A stretch of 64,000 nt of DNA from Enterobacter bugandensis (GCF_900324475.1 NZ_LT992502.1:682001-746000), one strand, 5' to 3'. Positions 19,833-30,174 are shown, numbered from the stretch's first letter. Program-made: numbers and translations. Notes: a model not told the origin generated them from the sequence alone.

Positions 19833-20477
19833 CTATTCCTTCTTCTCGCTCTCTTCGTCTTCGGGAACCGACCTGCTGGCGGTCAGCAGGAACGGCGACT
19901 GCTGCCAGCGGGTACGCTTGCCCTGAAGCAATGTGCGCGCCAGCACGACGCCAATCGCCAGCGAGAGTAACAGCATCAGGCGCAGAATATTGGTGGTGTT
20001 ATCCACCTGCTTAGCTTCTGTTGGCAGGGTGTGGGTATCCAGCGTCAGGCGCAGATACCCCAGCGGGCCATTTTTACCCTGAACGGGTTCGACAATCTGC
20101 TGGTTGAAATAGCCTCCGGCTTTTTTGCCGTCCAGCGCCAGCCTGTCGCGCACGTCGACGTGCTCACCGGCGCGGACAATCAGGTCGCCTTTTTCATCGT
20201 ACACGCCCGCATCCAGAATGCGGCTGTTTTCCGTGAGCTGACGCAAGACCTGGCCTATCCGCTTATCGTCCGGCGTTTCATTGCGCATCAGGGGCGCAAC
20301 GTTAAGCGTCACCTGACGCGCCAGGGTACGGGCCAGCTCTTCAAACTGCGGGTTGCGCTGCCGCTGATGATTCTGGCTAAACCACGATGCCCCTTGCATC
20401 AATGCGACTAACAGTGCGAGACAGATCAGGACAATCACGGCGCGATGAAGCCGGAATTTCAGTTTTGCGCGAGCCAT
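19833..20477 (-). CDS. ytjB: Membrane protein YtjB (Smp)
   Basis: A 214-residue YtjB/Smp-family protein. Residues about 12-35 form a membrane segment; a periplasmic domain (about 36-155) has the look of a small extracytoplasmic sensor fold. A second membrane segment is near 165-185 and a charged tail follows. No signalling domain follows, and function is not established. It is divergent from serB, with about 117 bases between starts. Confidence 0.85.
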   Translation of the reverse strand: MARAKLKFRLHRAVIVLICLALLVALMQGASWFSQNHQRQRNPQFEELARTLARQVTLNVAPLMRNETPDDKRIGQVLRQLTENSRILDAGVYDEKGDLIVRAGEHVDVRDRLALDGKKAGGYFNQQIVEPVQGKNGPLGYLRLTLDTHTLPTEAKQVDNTTNILRLMLLLSLAIGVVLARTLLQGKRTRWQQSPFLLTASRSVPEDEESEKKE

Positions 20478-20594
20478 ATTCCACCTGCTGAAAATTTAGG
20501 GCTTAATGTTGCCAGAAGTGATGGTTACAGGGTAGCCTCATGCGTTATTTTCCCTCTGGAACCTTCCGGCGCGAACAAAATTACAGGAGCTTTA

Positions 20595-21563
20595 ATGCCG
20601 AACATTACCTGGTGTGACCTGCCAACGGATGTCTCTTTATGGCCAGGATTGCCGCTCTCGTTAAGTGGCGATGAGGTGATGCCTCTGGATTACCACGCTG
20701 GCCGTAGCGGCTGGCTCCTCTATGGACGCGGTCTGGATAAGCAACGCCTGACCCAGTATCAAACCAAACTGGGCGCGGCGATGGTCATTGTTGCCGCCTG
20801 GTGCGTGGAAGATTACCAGGTCATTCGCCTCGCGGGTTCCCTGACGCAGCGCGCCACGCGTCTGGCGCATGACGCCGGGCTGGACGTAGCGCCTCTCGGC
20901 AAAATTCCGCACCTGAAAACGCCGGGTCTGCTGGTGATGGACATGGACTCCACCGCTATTCAGATCGAATGTATTGACGAGATTGCTAAACTGGCAGGCA
21001 GCGGTGAGCTGGTGGCGGAAGTCACCGAGCGTGCGATGCGCGGCGAGCTGGACTTCACCGCCAGCCTGCGCCAGCGCGTGGCGACCCTGAAAGGGGCCGA
21101 TGCTAACATCCTGCGCCAGGTGCGCGACGTGCTGCCGCTGATGCCGGGGCTGACGCAGCTGGTGCTGAAGCTCCAGTCCCTCGGCTGGAAAGTGGCGATC
21201 GCCTCCGGTGGCTTTACCTTCTTTGCGGATTATCTACGCGAGAAACTGCATCTGACCACGGTGGTCGCTAACGAGCTGGAAATCATGGACGGCAAGCTGA
21301 CCGGCCAGGTGATCGGCGATATCGTGGATGCTCAGTACAAAGCCAATACCCTGACGCGCCTGGCGGAAAAGTATGAGATTCCGGTCGAGCAGACCGTCGG
21401 CATTGGCGACGGCGCGAACGATCTGCCAATGATCAAAGTGGCTGGCCTTGGCATTGCCTACCATGCCAAACCAAAAGTGAATGAAAAGACGGAAGTCACT
21501 ATCCGTCACGCTGACCTGATGGGGGTGTTCTGCATTCTCTCCGGCAGCCTTAATCAGAAATAA
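20595..21563 (+). CDS. serB: Phosphoserine phosphatase
   Basis: HAD-family enzyme that removes phosphate from L-phosphoserine, the final step of serine synthesis. The motif DMDST places nucleophile Asp116 and acid/base Asp118; GDGAND lies near residue 275. An N-terminal ACT-like region precedes the catalytic domain. ATG 20595, behind AGGAG, gives 322 residues as in E. coli. radA follows after 11 bases, so serB-radA is an operon. Confidence 0.96.
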   Translation: MPNITWCDLPTDVSLWPGLPLSLSGDEVMPLDYHAGRSGWLLYGRGLDKQRLTQYQTKLGAAMVIVAAWCVEDYQVIRLAGSLTQRATRLAHDAGLDVAPLGKIPHLKTPGLLVMDMDSTAIQIECIDEIAKLAGSGELVAEVTERAMRGELDFTASLRQRVATLKGADANILRQVRDVLPLMPGLTQLVLKLQSLGWKVAIASGGFTFFADYLREKLHLTTVVANELEIMDGKLTGQVIGDIVDAQYKANTLTRLAEKYEIPVEQTVGIGDGANDLPMIKVAGLGIAYHAKPKVNEKTEVTIRHADLMGVFCILSGSLNQK

Positions 21564-21574
21564 CGAGGTAAACC

Positions 21575-22960
21575 GTGGCGAAAGCTCCAAAACGCGCATT
21601 TGTCTGTAATGAATGTGGTGCGGATTATCCGCGCTGGCAGGGGCAATGCAGCGCCTGTCATGCCTGGAACACCATCACCGAAGTGCGTGGTGTGGCGGCT
21701 TCGCCGAGCGTGGCCCGCAATGAGCGCCTGAGCGGCTATGCGGGCAATGCAGGCGTGTCGAAGGTGCAAAAGCTTTCTGATATCAGCCTGGAAGCGCTGC
21801 CGCGCTTTTCCACCGGCTTCAAAGAGTTTGACCGCGTGCTCGGCGGCGGCGTGGTGCCGGGCAGCGCGATTTTGATCGGCGGTAACCCAGGGGCGGGGAA
21901 ATCGACCCTGCTGCTGCAAACGCTCTGCAAGCTCGCCGAACAGATGAAAACCCTGTACGTGACGGGTGAAGAATCCCTCCAGCAGGTGGCGATGCGCGCT
22001 CACCGTCTCGGCCTGCCGACTGGTAACCTGAACATGCTGTCGGAAACCAGCATCGAGCAGATCTGCATGATTGCCGAAGAAGAGCAGCCGAAGCTGATGG
22101 TGATCGACTCCATCCAGGTAATGCACATGGCGGACATTCAGTCCTCGCCGGGCAGCGTGGCGCAGGTGCGTGAGACCGCCGCTTACCTGACGCGCTTTGC
22201 CAAAACGCGCGGCGTGGCGATTGTGATGGTCGGCCACGTTACCAAAGATGGCTCTCTGGCGGGTCCGAAGGTGCTCGAACACTGTATCGACTGCTCGGTG
22301 ATGCTCGACGGCGACGCGGATTCCCGCTTCCGCACCCTGCGCAGCCACAAGAACCGCTTCGGCGCGGTGAATGAGCTGGGTGTGTTTGCTATGACCGAGC
22401 AGGGGCTGCGCGAGGTCAGCAACCCGTCGGCCATCTTCCTGAGCCGCGGCGATGAGATCACCTCCGGCAGTTCGGTAATGGTGCTGTGGGAAGGGACGCG
22501 CCCGCTGCTGGTTGAAATTCAGGCGCTGGTGGATCACTCGATGATGGGTAACCCGCGGCGCGTGGCGGTCGGTCTGGAGCAGAACCGCCTGGCGATCCTG
22601 CTGGCGGTGCTGCACCGTCACGGCGGGCTGCAGATGGCGGATCAGGATGTGTTCGTCAACGTGGTTGGCGGGGTGAAAGTCACTGAGACCAGCGCAGACC
22701 TGGCGCTGCTGCTGGCGATGGTCTCCAGCCTGCGCGACAGACCGCTGCCGCAGGATCTGGTCGTCTTCGGTGAAGTGGGTCTGGCCGGGGAAATCCGTCC
22801 GGTGCCCAGCGGCCAGGAGCGTATCTCCGAAGCGGCAAAACACGGCTTCCGTCGGGCGATCGTTCCCGCCGCCAACGTGCCGAAAAAAATCCCGGAAGGG
22901 ATGCAGGTCTTTGGCGTTAAGAAACTCGCAGATGCGTTAAATGTCTTTGACGACTTATAA
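21575..22960 (+). CDS. radA: DNA repair ATPase RadA
   Basis: RecA-like branch-migration helicase that processes recombination intermediates. An N-terminal zinc finger has Cys11-x2-Cys14 and Cys25-x2-Cys28. The Walker A is GGNPGAGKST, the RadA-specific HKNRFGAVNELG motif is present, and the C-terminus has a Lon-protease-like domain. The GTG start at 21575 gives 461 residues, one off the E. coli length. It lies between serB and nadR in the standard order. Confidence 0.96.
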   Translation: MAKAPKRAFVCNECGADYPRWQGQCSACHAWNTITEVRGVAASPSVARNERLSGYAGNAGVSKVQKLSDISLEALPRFSTGFKEFDRVLGGGVVPGSAILIGGNPGAGKSTLLLQTLCKLAEQMKTLYVTGEESLQQVAMRAHRLGLPTGNLNMLSETSIEQICMIAEEEQPKLMVIDSIQVMHMADIQSSPGSVAQVRETAAYLTRFAKTRGVAIVMVGHVTKDGSLAGPKVLEHCIDCSVMLDGDADSRFRTLRSHKNRFGAVNELGVFAMTEQGLREVSNPSAIFLSRGDEITSGSSVMVLWEGTRPLLVEIQALVDHSMMGNPRRVAVGLEQNRLAILLAVLHRHGGLQMADQDVFVNVVGGVKVTETSADLALLLAMVSSLRDRPLPQDLVVFGEVGLAGEIRPVPSGQERISEAAKHGFRRAIVPAANVPKKIPEGMQVFGVKKLADALNVFDDL

Positions 22961-22995
22961 TTACGTATTCGATTTTGCAGGAGGCACCGTAATTT

Positions 22996-24228
22996 ATGTC
23001 ATCATTTGACTACATCAAGACCGCGATCCGCCAGAAGGGCTGCACGCTGCAGCAGGTGGCGGACGCCAGCGGCATGACCAAAGGCTACCTGAGCCAGTTG
23101 CTGAACGCCAAAATCAAAAGCCCCAGCGCGCAGAAGCTTGAAGCGCTGCACCGCTTTCTGGGGCTGGAGTTCCCGCGAATGCAAAAGAACATCGGCGTGG
23201 TGTTCGGCAAGTTTTATCCGCTGCATACCGGGCATATCTATCTGATCCAGCGCGCCTGTAGCCAGGTGGACGAGCTGCACATCATCATGGGCTACGACGA
23301 AACGCGCGATCGCCAGCTCTTTGAAGACAGCGCCATGTCGCAGCAGCCCACCGTGCCTGACCGTCTGCGCTGGCTGCTTCAGACCTTTAAGTACCAGAAA
23401 AACATTCGCATTCATGCCTTTAACGAAGAGGGCATGGAGCCGTACCCGCACGGCTGGGACGTGTGGAGCAACGGCATCAAAGCGTTTATGGAAGAGAAGG
23501 GCATTGCACCTAACTGGATCTACACCTCTGAAGAGTCCGACGCGCCGCAGTTCCGCGAGCATCTGGGCATCGAGACGGTGCTGATCGACCCGAAACGCAC
23601 CTTTATGAACATCAGCGGGGCGCAGATCCGCGAGAACCCGTTCCGCTACTGGGATTATATTCCGACCGAAGTGAAGCCGTTCTTCGTGCGTACGGTGGCT
23701 ATTCTGGGCGGCGAGTCGAGCGGTAAATCAACGCTGGTCAACAAGCTGGCGAACATCTTCAACACCACCAGCGCGTGGGAGTATGGACGCGATTACGTCT
23801 TCTCTCACCTCGGCGGCGACGAGATGGCACTGCAGTATTCCGACTACGATAAAATCGCGCTCGGGCACGCCCAGTACATTGATTTCGCGGTGAAATACGC
23901 TAACAAAGTGGCGTTTATTGATACCGATTTCGTCACCACGCAGGCGTTCTGTAAAAAGTACGAGGGGCGCGAGCACCCGTTCGTGCAGGCGCTGATTGAC
24001 GAATACCGCTTTGACCTGGTGATCCTGCTGGAAAACAACACCCCGTGGGTGGCCGACGGCATGCGCAGCCTGGGCAGCTCGGTGGACAGGCGCGAGTTCC
24101 AGACCATGCTGGTGGAGATGCTCAACGAGAACAACGTTGAGTTTGTGCATGTGGAAGAGTCGGATTATGACACCCGCTTCCTGCGCTGCGTCGAGCTGGT
24201 GAAGGAGATGATGGGGGAGCAGGGGTAA
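22996..24228 (+). CDS. nadR: NadR: NAD repressor, NMN adenylyltransferase and ribosylnicotinamide kinase
   Basis: Three-function protein of NAD salvage. A helix-turn-helix (about 1-60) represses NAD biosynthesis genes when NAD is plentiful. A nucleotidyltransferase domain has GKFYPLHTGH near residue 71. A C-terminal kinase domain has the Walker A GGESSGKST near 237. The 410-residue length equals E. coli NadR. It lies 35 bases after radA, behind GGAGG. Confidence 0.96.
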   Translation: MSSFDYIKTAIRQKGCTLQQVADASGMTKGYLSQLLNAKIKSPSAQKLEALHRFLGLEFPRMQKNIGVVFGKFYPLHTGHIYLIQRACSQVDELHIIMGYDETRDRQLFEDSAMSQQPTVPDRLRWLLQTFKYQKNIRIHAFNEEGMEPYPHGWDVWSNGIKAFMEEKGIAPNWIYTSEESDAPQFREHLGIETVLIDPKRTFMNISGAQIRENPFRYWDYIPTEVKPFFVRTVAILGGESSGKSTLVNKLANIFNTTSAWEYGRDYVFSHLGGDEMALQYSDYDKIALGHAQYIDFAVKYANKVAFIDTDFVTTQAFCKKYEGREHPFVQALIDEYRFDLVILLENNTPWVADGMRSLGSSVDRREFQTMLVEMLNENNVEFVHVEESDYDTRFLRCVELVKEMMGEQG

Positions 24229-24232
24229 TAAC

Positions 24233-24264
24233 TTCCCCCTCGCCCTTTTGGGGTGAAGGGGGAA
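24233..24264. terminator. Bidirectional hairpin between nadR and the oxidoreductase
   Basis: Imperfect stem TTCCCCC / GGGGGAA with inner CCC/GGG pairs around a TTTT loop. It stands between two convergent genes. No T-run follows in either direction, so efficiency is uncertain. Confidence 0.55.
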
Positions 24265-24268
24265 TACC

Positions 24269-25270
24269 TCAGAACTCAACCACCACCTTCCCGCGCATAT
24301 GCCCCTCCAACACCTTACGGTGCGCTTCGGTAATGCTTTCCACGCTCAGCCCGTGCAGCGTTTCGCTGAGCGAGCTTTCCACCACGCCGTTATCCACCAG
24401 CTTCGCCACCTCATTTAAGATCTCACCCTGACGCGCCATATCAGCCGTCTTGTACATGCTGCGAGTGTACATAAACTCCCAGTGCAGGGCGGCGGATTTG
24501 GACTTCAGCTTGTCCTGGTTCAGCGGATGTTCATTCTCAACGATGGAACAAATATGCCCCTGCGGCGCAATCAGTTCGCTGACCGCATCCCAATGCCCGT
24601 CGGTGTCGTTGAGGATGAAAATATAATCCACGAAGGTAAGCCCCTGCTTCGCCAGCTCGCCTTTTAGATCGCGGTAGTTGACCACTATGTCAGCACCGCG
24701 ATCGCGGCACCATTGGGCGGAATCTTCTCGTGAAGCGGTTGCGATAATCTTCACCTTGCTGTTGTGCTTCGCAAACGGGATCGCCAGCGATCCCACGCCG
24801 CCCGCGCCGCCGATGATCAGCAGGGTTTTGTCCGCTTCGGCGTCCTGAATATTCAGCCGTTCAAACAGACCTTCCCACGCGGTGAGCGCAGTTAAGGGTA
24901 GCGCAGCGGCTGCCGCCCAGCCGAGGCTGGCAGGTTTGTGGCCGACAATGCGCGCATCTATCAGCTGATGAGTGGTATTGCTGCCCGGGCGGGTGATGTC
25001 GCCCGCGTACCACACCTCATCACCTGGTTTGAAACCGGTGACGCCAGCTCCAGCGGCTTTGACGACCCCGCTGGCATCCCACCCCAGAATTCGCGGCTCG
25101 TTCAGCCCATTTTTGGCGATGCCTGCATGCACTTTGGTATCAACCGGGTTAATCGATACGGCTTTCACCTCTACCAGCAGATCGTGTTCGCCAGGCGTCG
25201 GCATTGGCGGTGTGATTTCAATGAAGGTGGACGGATTTTCTGGGTTAACGGCAATGGCTTTCACTGACAT
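24269..25270 (-). CDS. Zinc-type alcohol dehydrogenase-like quinone oxidoreductase
   Basis: MDR-superfamily NAD(P)H-dependent reductase, 333 residues. A GroES-like N-terminal domain (about 1-125) is followed by a Rossmann domain with GGAGGVGSLAIPFAK near residue 155. Cys and His ligands for catalytic zinc are not obvious, suggesting a zinc-independent quinone or enone reductase despite the usual family name. It is not at this place in E. coli K-12. It is divergent from a LysR gene 108 bases away, the usual layout for a regulator and its target. Substrate unknown. Confidence 0.82.
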   Translation of the reverse strand: MSVKAIAVNPENPSTFIEITPPMPTPGEHDLLVEVKAVSINPVDTKVHAGIAKNGLNEPRILGWDASGVVKAAGAGVTGFKPGDEVWYAGDITRPGSNTTHQLIDARIVGHKPASLGWAAAAALPLTALTAWEGLFERLNIQDAEADKTLLIIGGAGGVGSLAIPFAKHNSKVKIIATASREDSAQWCRDRGADIVVNYRDLKGELAKQGLTFVDYIFILNDTDGHWDAVSELIAPQGHICSIVENEHPLNQDKLKSKSAALHWEFMYTRSMYKTADMARQGEILNEVAKLVDNGVVESSLSETLHGLSVESITEAHRKVLEGHMRGKVVVEF

Positions 25271-25378
25271 GGTGTGCTCCTCAATGGAATGCGTTTTGTT
25301 GAGGCTAGTCTATTAAGTGGCCAGCCGCATGATAAGATGGACAATCATGAACTCAGCGTTCGTACAGGGTGAACAATC

Positions 25379-26278
25379 ATGTTTAAACAGCTGCAGGATA
25401 TGGCGCTGTTTGCGCTGGTGGCGGAGATGGGCAGTTTCACCGCGGCGGCGCAGAAAGCCGAACTGCCGAAATCCAGCGTCAGCCAGCGGATCAGCCAGCT
25501 GGAACAGCAGGTGGGGATCCGTCTGCTGAATCGCACGACGCGCAGGATCAGCCTGACGTTCGCGGGCGAGCACTATCTGGTGCACTGTCGGGAGATGCTG
25601 GCGGCCAGCGAGCGGGCGGAGTATGCCATTCAGCGCCTGCGTGAAAACCCCAGCGGCCGGCTGCGTATTACCTGCCCGGCGGGGATTGGCGCGACCCTGC
25701 TGGCGCATATGAATGCCGAGTTTCAGCTTCGCTATCCTGACGTGTCGCTCGATGTATCGATCTCTGACGACGTGGTGGACCTGGTCGAGTCCGGTTTTGA
25801 CGTGGCGCTGCGCACCGGCAAGCCGCAGGACTCCTCTCTGATTGGCAGAATGATCGGGCACTGCCCGCGCTACATGCTGGCCTCGCCGGATTATCTGGCA
25901 CGCCGGGAGCCGTTAATCCATCCCCGACAGCTGGTGGAGCACCGCTGTATTACGCACCGGGCGTGGTCGGAGTGGCTGCTGCGAAGCGAGGGTGAGGATT
26001 ACCGCTACCTGCCGGACAACGGCCACATGACCGATAATCTGGTGTACGCCCGCGAATGCGCGATTGCCGGGGCGGGGATCACGCTGCTACCCGCATTTCT
26101 GCTGGAAGATAAGATCGAAAAGGGGGCGTTGGTTCAGGTGCTGCCGGAATGGCGCGTTGAAGGTAACGATCTCTGGCTGGCCTATCCGAGCCGGAAGCTG
26201 AATTCGCCCGCGCTGATGAGCTATATCGAGTTTGCGATGCAGTTTGATGAGGTGAAGCGGTATTACGTGGGTGGGTGA
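25379..26278 (+). CDS. LysR-family transcriptional regulator
   Basis: A 299-residue LysR-type regulator. A winged helix-turn-helix (about 1-60) contains the typical SFTAAAQKAELPKSSVSQRISQLE pattern, and a periplasmic-binding-like effector domain (about 90-295) follows. The divergent oxidoreductase gene is the likely target and binding sites are expected in the 108-base gap. Effector unknown. It ends close to a bidirectional terminator shared with ettA. Confidence 0.88.
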   Translation: MFKQLQDMALFALVAEMGSFTAAAQKAELPKSSVSQRISQLEQQVGIRLLNRTTRRISLTFAGEHYLVHCREMLAASERAEYAIQRLRENPSGRLRITCPAGIGATLLAHMNAEFQLRYPDVSLDVSISDDVVDLVESGFDVALRTGKPQDSSLIGRMIGHCPRYMLASPDYLARREPLIHPRQLVEHRCITHRAWSEWLLRSEGEDYRYLPDNGHMTDNLVYARECAIAGAGITLLPAFLLEDKIEKGALVQVLPEWRVEGNDLWLAYPSRKLNSPALMSYIEFAMQFDEVKRYYVGG

Positions 26279-26282
26279 TGTT

Positions 26283-26304
26283 GTGCGGTCTGATGCCCTC
26301 ACCC
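26283..26304 (+). repeat. Truncated copy of the deoB-deoD repeat
   Basis: GTGCGGTCTGATGCCCTCAC here is almost identical to the sequence at 17856-17875 (one mismatch, T for C). The rest of the element, with its hairpin, is missing and a terminator follows directly. Confidence 0.6.
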
Positions 26305-26311
26305 TGAATAA

Positions 26312-26338
26312 AAAACGGCAACCGAGGTTGCCGTTTTG
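26312..26338. terminator. Bidirectional terminator between the LysR gene and ettA
   Basis: Stem AAAACGGCAACC / GGTTGCCGTTTT with a two-base apical spacer. A-run and T-run flank it, so it works for both converging genes. Confidence 0.9.
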
Positions 26339-26341
26339 CTT

Positions 26342-28009
26342 TTATTTCGCAATACGCTTGTACTTAATACGCTTCGGCTCCAGTGCGTCTGCGCCCAGCG
26401 TGCGTTTTTTGTACTCTTCGTATTCGGTGAAGTTACCTTCGAAGAACTCCACTTTACCTTCGTCCTGGTAGTCCAGGATGTGGGTCGCGATACGGTCCAG
26501 GAACCAGCGGTCGTGCGAGATAACCATGGCGCAGCCCGGGAACTCCAGCAGGGCGTTTTCCAGTGCGCGCAGGGTTTCGATATCCAGGTCGTTGGTCGGT
26601 TCATCGAGCAACAGAACGTTACCGCCCACCTGCAGCAGCTTCGCCAGGTGCAGACGTCCGCGCTCACCGCCGGACAGCTCGCCCACGCGTTTGCCCTGGT
26701 CGGTGCCCTTAAAGTTAAAGCGGCCAACGTAGGCGCGGCTTGGCATCTCGGTGTTGCCGATACGCATGATATCCAGACCGCCGGAGACTTCTTCCCACAC
26801 GGTTTTGCTGTTATCCATCGCGTCACGGAACTGGTCAACGGAGGCCAGCTTCACGGTTTCACCCAGGGTGATTGAGCCGCTGTCTGGCTGTTCCTGACCG
26901 GACATCATACGGAACAGGGTCGATTTACCCGCGCCGTTCGGACCGATGATGCCAACGATAGCGCCTTTCGGTACGGAGAAGGTCAGATCGTCGATCAGCA
27001 CGCGGTCACCGTAGGACTTACGCAGGTTGGTCACTTCAACCACTTTATCCCCCAGACGTGCTCCAGGTGGAATAAACAGTTCGTTGGTTTCGTTACGTTT
27101 CTGGTATTCGGTGTTGTTCAGTTCTTCAAAGCGTGCCAGACGGGCTTTGCCCTTAGACTGACGGCCTTTCGCGCCCTGACGAACCCACTCCAGCTCTTTC
27201 TCGATAGACTTGCGACGGGCCGCTTCCTGAGAGGCTTCCTGCGCCAGACGCTGATCTTTCTGCTCCAGCCAGGAAGAGTAGTTGCCTTCCCACGGAATAC
27301 CTTCACCGCGGTCCAGCTCCAGGATCCAGCCGGCGACGTTGTCGAGGAAGTAACGGTCGTGGGTAATTGCCACCACGGTGCCTTCGAAGTCGTGCAGGAA
27401 GCGCTCCAGCCACGCCACGGATTCCGCATCCAGGTGGTTGGTCGGTTCGTCGAGCAGCAGCATGTCTGGTTTTTCCAGCAGCAGGCGGCACAGCGCCACG
27501 CGGCGGCGTTCACCACCGGAGAGATTCGCGATTTTCGCATCCCAGTCCGGCAGACGCAGGGCATCCGCCGCGCGCTCCAGCTGCACGTTCAGGTTGTGAC
27601 CGTCGTGCGCCTGGATGATCTCTTCATATTTGCCCTGCTGAGCGGCCAGTTTGTCGAAGTCCGCATCCGGCTCGGCGTATTTGGCATACACTTCATCCAG
27701 ACCTTTCAGCGCGTTAACCACTTCGGATACCGCTTCTTCAACGGATTCACGTACGGTGTGTTCCGGGTTCAGCTGAGGTTCCTGCGGCAGGTAGCCGATC
27801 TTGATGCCTGGCTGCGGACGGGCTTCACCTTCGATGTCTGTATCGATGCCGGCCATGATGCGCAGCAGGGTGGACTTACCGGCACCGTTGAGACCCAGCA
27901 CACCAATTTTTGCGCCCGGGAAGAAGCTCAGCGAGATATTTTTAAGAATATGACGTTTCGGCGGGACAACTTTGCCGACACGATGCATGGTATAAACGAA
28001 TTGAGCCAC
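26342..28009 (-). CDS. ettA: Energy-dependent translational throttle EttA (ABC-F)
   Basis: ABC-F protein that binds the ribosomal E site and gates translation according to ADP/ATP ratio. It has two ATP-binding domains with Walker A GLNGAGKST and GPNGAGKST and signature motifs LSGGERRR and LSGGERGR. A charged linker between them (about 240-300) carries the P-site tRNA interaction arm. No membrane segments. The 555-residue length equals E. coli EttA. Confidence 0.96.
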   Translation of the reverse strand: MAQFVYTMHRVGKVVPPKRHILKNISLSFFPGAKIGVLGLNGAGKSTLLRIMAGIDTDIEGEARPQPGIKIGYLPQEPQLNPEHTVRESVEEAVSEVVNALKGLDEVYAKYAEPDADFDKLAAQQGKYEEIIQAHDGHNLNVQLERAADALRLPDWDAKIANLSGGERRRVALCRLLLEKPDMLLLDEPTNHLDAESVAWLERFLHDFEGTVVAITHDRYFLDNVAGWILELDRGEGIPWEGNYSSWLEQKDQRLAQEASQEAARRKSIEKELEWVRQGAKGRQSKGKARLARFEELNNTEYQKRNETNELFIPPGARLGDKVVEVTNLRKSYGDRVLIDDLTFSVPKGAIVGIIGPNGAGKSTLFRMMSGQEQPDSGSITLGETVKLASVDQFRDAMDNSKTVWEEVSGGLDIMRIGNTEMPSRAYVGRFNFKGTDQGKRVGELSGGERGRLHLAKLLQVGGNVLLLDEPTNDLDIETLRALENALLEFPGCAMVISHDRWFLDRIATHILDYQDEGKVEFFEGNFTEYEEYKKRTLGADALEPKRIKYKRIAK

Positions 28010-28236
28010 GTGGACTTCGCCTCTTTTATCGTAAATGAGAAGGAATTTCAGCCTCGAAGTGTAGCCTTTTTCACGCCCTAATCCCAGCCAGGAACGTCGG
28101 GAGTGTTAAAACGCGCAAGAAAGGTAAAAAAGTGTCCATGACGTGGCGCGTTGCTGGATGCCTGGTTAGCATAAGTTGTTGTGACTTTGACGTGGCAAGA
28201 CGCTGCAATTGACGAAAAAACAATGAGGAAGAGCTT

Positions 28237-30174
28237 GTGGAAAAAGCCAAACGGGTGGTCTGGCGTCTGCTGGCTGCCAGCGTATGCGTAATGGCGGTAA
28301 GCCAGGCGGTGCATGCCGATTCACTGGATGAACAACGTAACCGCTACGCCCAGATTAAACAGGCGTGGGACAACAAGCAGATGGATACCGTGCAGGCGCT
28401 GATGCCGACGCTGAAGGATTATCCGCTGTATCCGTACCTTGAGTATCGCCAGATCACGGACGATCTCATGAATCAACCGACCGTCACCGTGAATAATTTC
28501 ATTCAGGCGAACCCGACCCTGCCGCCTGCCCGAAATCTCCAGTCTCGTTTTGTGAATGAGCTGGCGCGGCGTGAAGACTGGCGCGGCCTGCTGGCGTTTA
28601 GCCCTGACAAGCCGAATACCACCGAAGCGCAGTGTAATTACTACTATGCGAAATGGGCGACCGGGCAGCAGGAAGAGGCCTGGGCCGGGGCGAAAGATCT
28701 GTGGCTGACCGGCAAAAGCCAGCCGAACGCCTGTGATTCCCTGTTCGGCGCATGGCGCGCTTCCGGCAAGCAGGATCCGCTGGCCTACCTTGAGCGCATC
28801 CGCCTGGCGATGAAAGCCGGCAACACGCGTCTGGTGACCGCGCTGGCAGGGCAGATGCCGTCCGATTACCAGACGATCTCCTCGGCGGTTATCGCGCTGG
28901 CAAACGATCCGAACAGCGTCCTGACCTTTGCCCGCAGCACGGGCTCGACCGATTTTACCCGCCAGATGGCGGCGGTAGCTTTTGCCAGCGTGGCGCGTGA
29001 CGATGTCGAAAACGCGCGGCTGATGATCCCGCAGCTGGTGCAGGCGCAGCAGCTGAATGAAGATCAAACCCAGGAGCTGCGCGACATCGTGGCCTGGCGA
29101 CTGATGGGCACGGACGTGACCGACGAACAGGCGCGCTGGCGTGACGATGCGATCATGCGCTCAAACTCGACCTCGCTTGTCGAGCGCCGCGTGCGCATGG
29201 CGCTGGGCACCGGCGACCGCCGTGGCCTCAACACCTGGCTCGCGCGTTTGCCGATGGAAGCCAAAGAGAAGGACGAATGGCGCTACTGGCAGGCCGATCT
29301 GCTGATGGAGCGCGGTCGTGAAGACGAAGCCAAAGAGATTCTTCACTCGCTGATGCAGCAGCGCGGGTTCTACCCGATGGCGGCGGCGCAACGGCTGGGC
29401 GAGGAGTACACGCTTAAGATCGACAAAGCGCCCGCTAACGCGAACCCCGCTCTGACGCAGGGGCCAGAGATGGCGCGCGTGCGCGAGCTGATGTACTGGA
29501 ACATGGATAACACCGCGCGCAGCGAGTGGGCCAACCTGGTGACCAGCCGCACCACGGATGAAAAAGCGCAGCTTGCCCGCTATGCGTTTGATAATCGCTG
29601 GTGGGATCTGAGCGTGCAGGCGACGATTTCAGGCAAGCTGTGGGACCATCTCGAAGAGCGTTTCCCGCTGGCGTATAAAGATCTGTTTGACCGCTACACC
29701 AGCGGCAAAGATATCCCGCAAAGCTACGCCATGGCGATTGCCCGTCAGGAGAGCGCCTGGAACCCGAAAGTTCGTTCACCGGTGGGTGCCAGCGGGCTGA
29801 TGCAAATTATGCCGGGAACGGCGACGCATACGGTGAAGATGTTCAACATTCCAGGTTACAGCAGCCCGTCACAGCTTCTCGATCCGGATACCAACATCAA
29901 CATCGGCACCAGCTATTTGCAGTATGTCTATCAGCAGTTTGGCAATAACCGCATCTTCGCGTCGGCGGCGTATAACGCCGGTCCGGGCCGCGTGCGCACC
30001 TGGCTTGGCAACAGTGCAGGACGCATTGACGCAGTGGCGTTCGTGGAGAGCATTCCGTTCTCGGAAACGCGCGGCTACGTGAAGAACGTGCTGGCTTATG
30101 ACGCCTACTATCGCTACTTCATGGGGCAGAAAGATACCCTGATGAGCGATGCCGAGTGGCAGAGACGTTACTGA
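28237..30174 (+). CDS. slt: Soluble lytic murein transglycosylase Slt70
   Basis: Periplasmic exo-transglycosylase that cleaves glycan strands to 1,6-anhydromuropeptides. The signal peptide ends VHA (cleavage after residue 27). A long alpha-superhelical ring domain follows, then a lysozyme-like catalytic domain at the C-terminus. Catalytic Glu505 of the precursor lies in ARQESAW and equals Glu478 of the mature E. coli enzyme. The start is GTG behind GAGGAAGAG; 645 residues, the family length. trpR follows. Confidence 0.96.
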   Translation: MEKAKRVVWRLLAASVCVMAVSQAVHADSLDEQRNRYAQIKQAWDNKQMDTVQALMPTLKDYPLYPYLEYRQITDDLMNQPTVTVNNFIQANPTLPPARNLQSRFVNELARREDWRGLLAFSPDKPNTTEAQCNYYYAKWATGQQEEAWAGAKDLWLTGKSQPNACDSLFGAWRASGKQDPLAYLERIRLAMKAGNTRLVTALAGQMPSDYQTISSAVIALANDPNSVLTFARSTGSTDFTRQMAAVAFASVARDDVENARLMIPQLVQAQQLNEDQTQELRDIVAWRLMGTDVTDEQARWRDDAIMRSNSTSLVERRVRMALGTGDRRGLNTWLARLPMEAKEKDEWRYWQADLLMERGREDEAKEILHSLMQQRGFYPMAAAQRLGEEYTLKIDKAPANANPALTQGPEMARVRELMYWNMDNTARSEWANLVTSRTTDEKAQLARYAFDNRWWDLSVQATISGKLWDHLEERFPLAYKDLFDRYTSGKDIPQSYAMAIARQESAWNPKVRSPVGASGLMQIMPGTATHTVKMFNIPGYSSPSQLLDPDTNINIGTSYLQYVYQQFGNNRIFASAAYNAGPGRVRTWLGNSAGRIDAVAFVESIPFSETRGYVKNVLAYDAYYRYFMGQKDTLMSDAEWQRRY

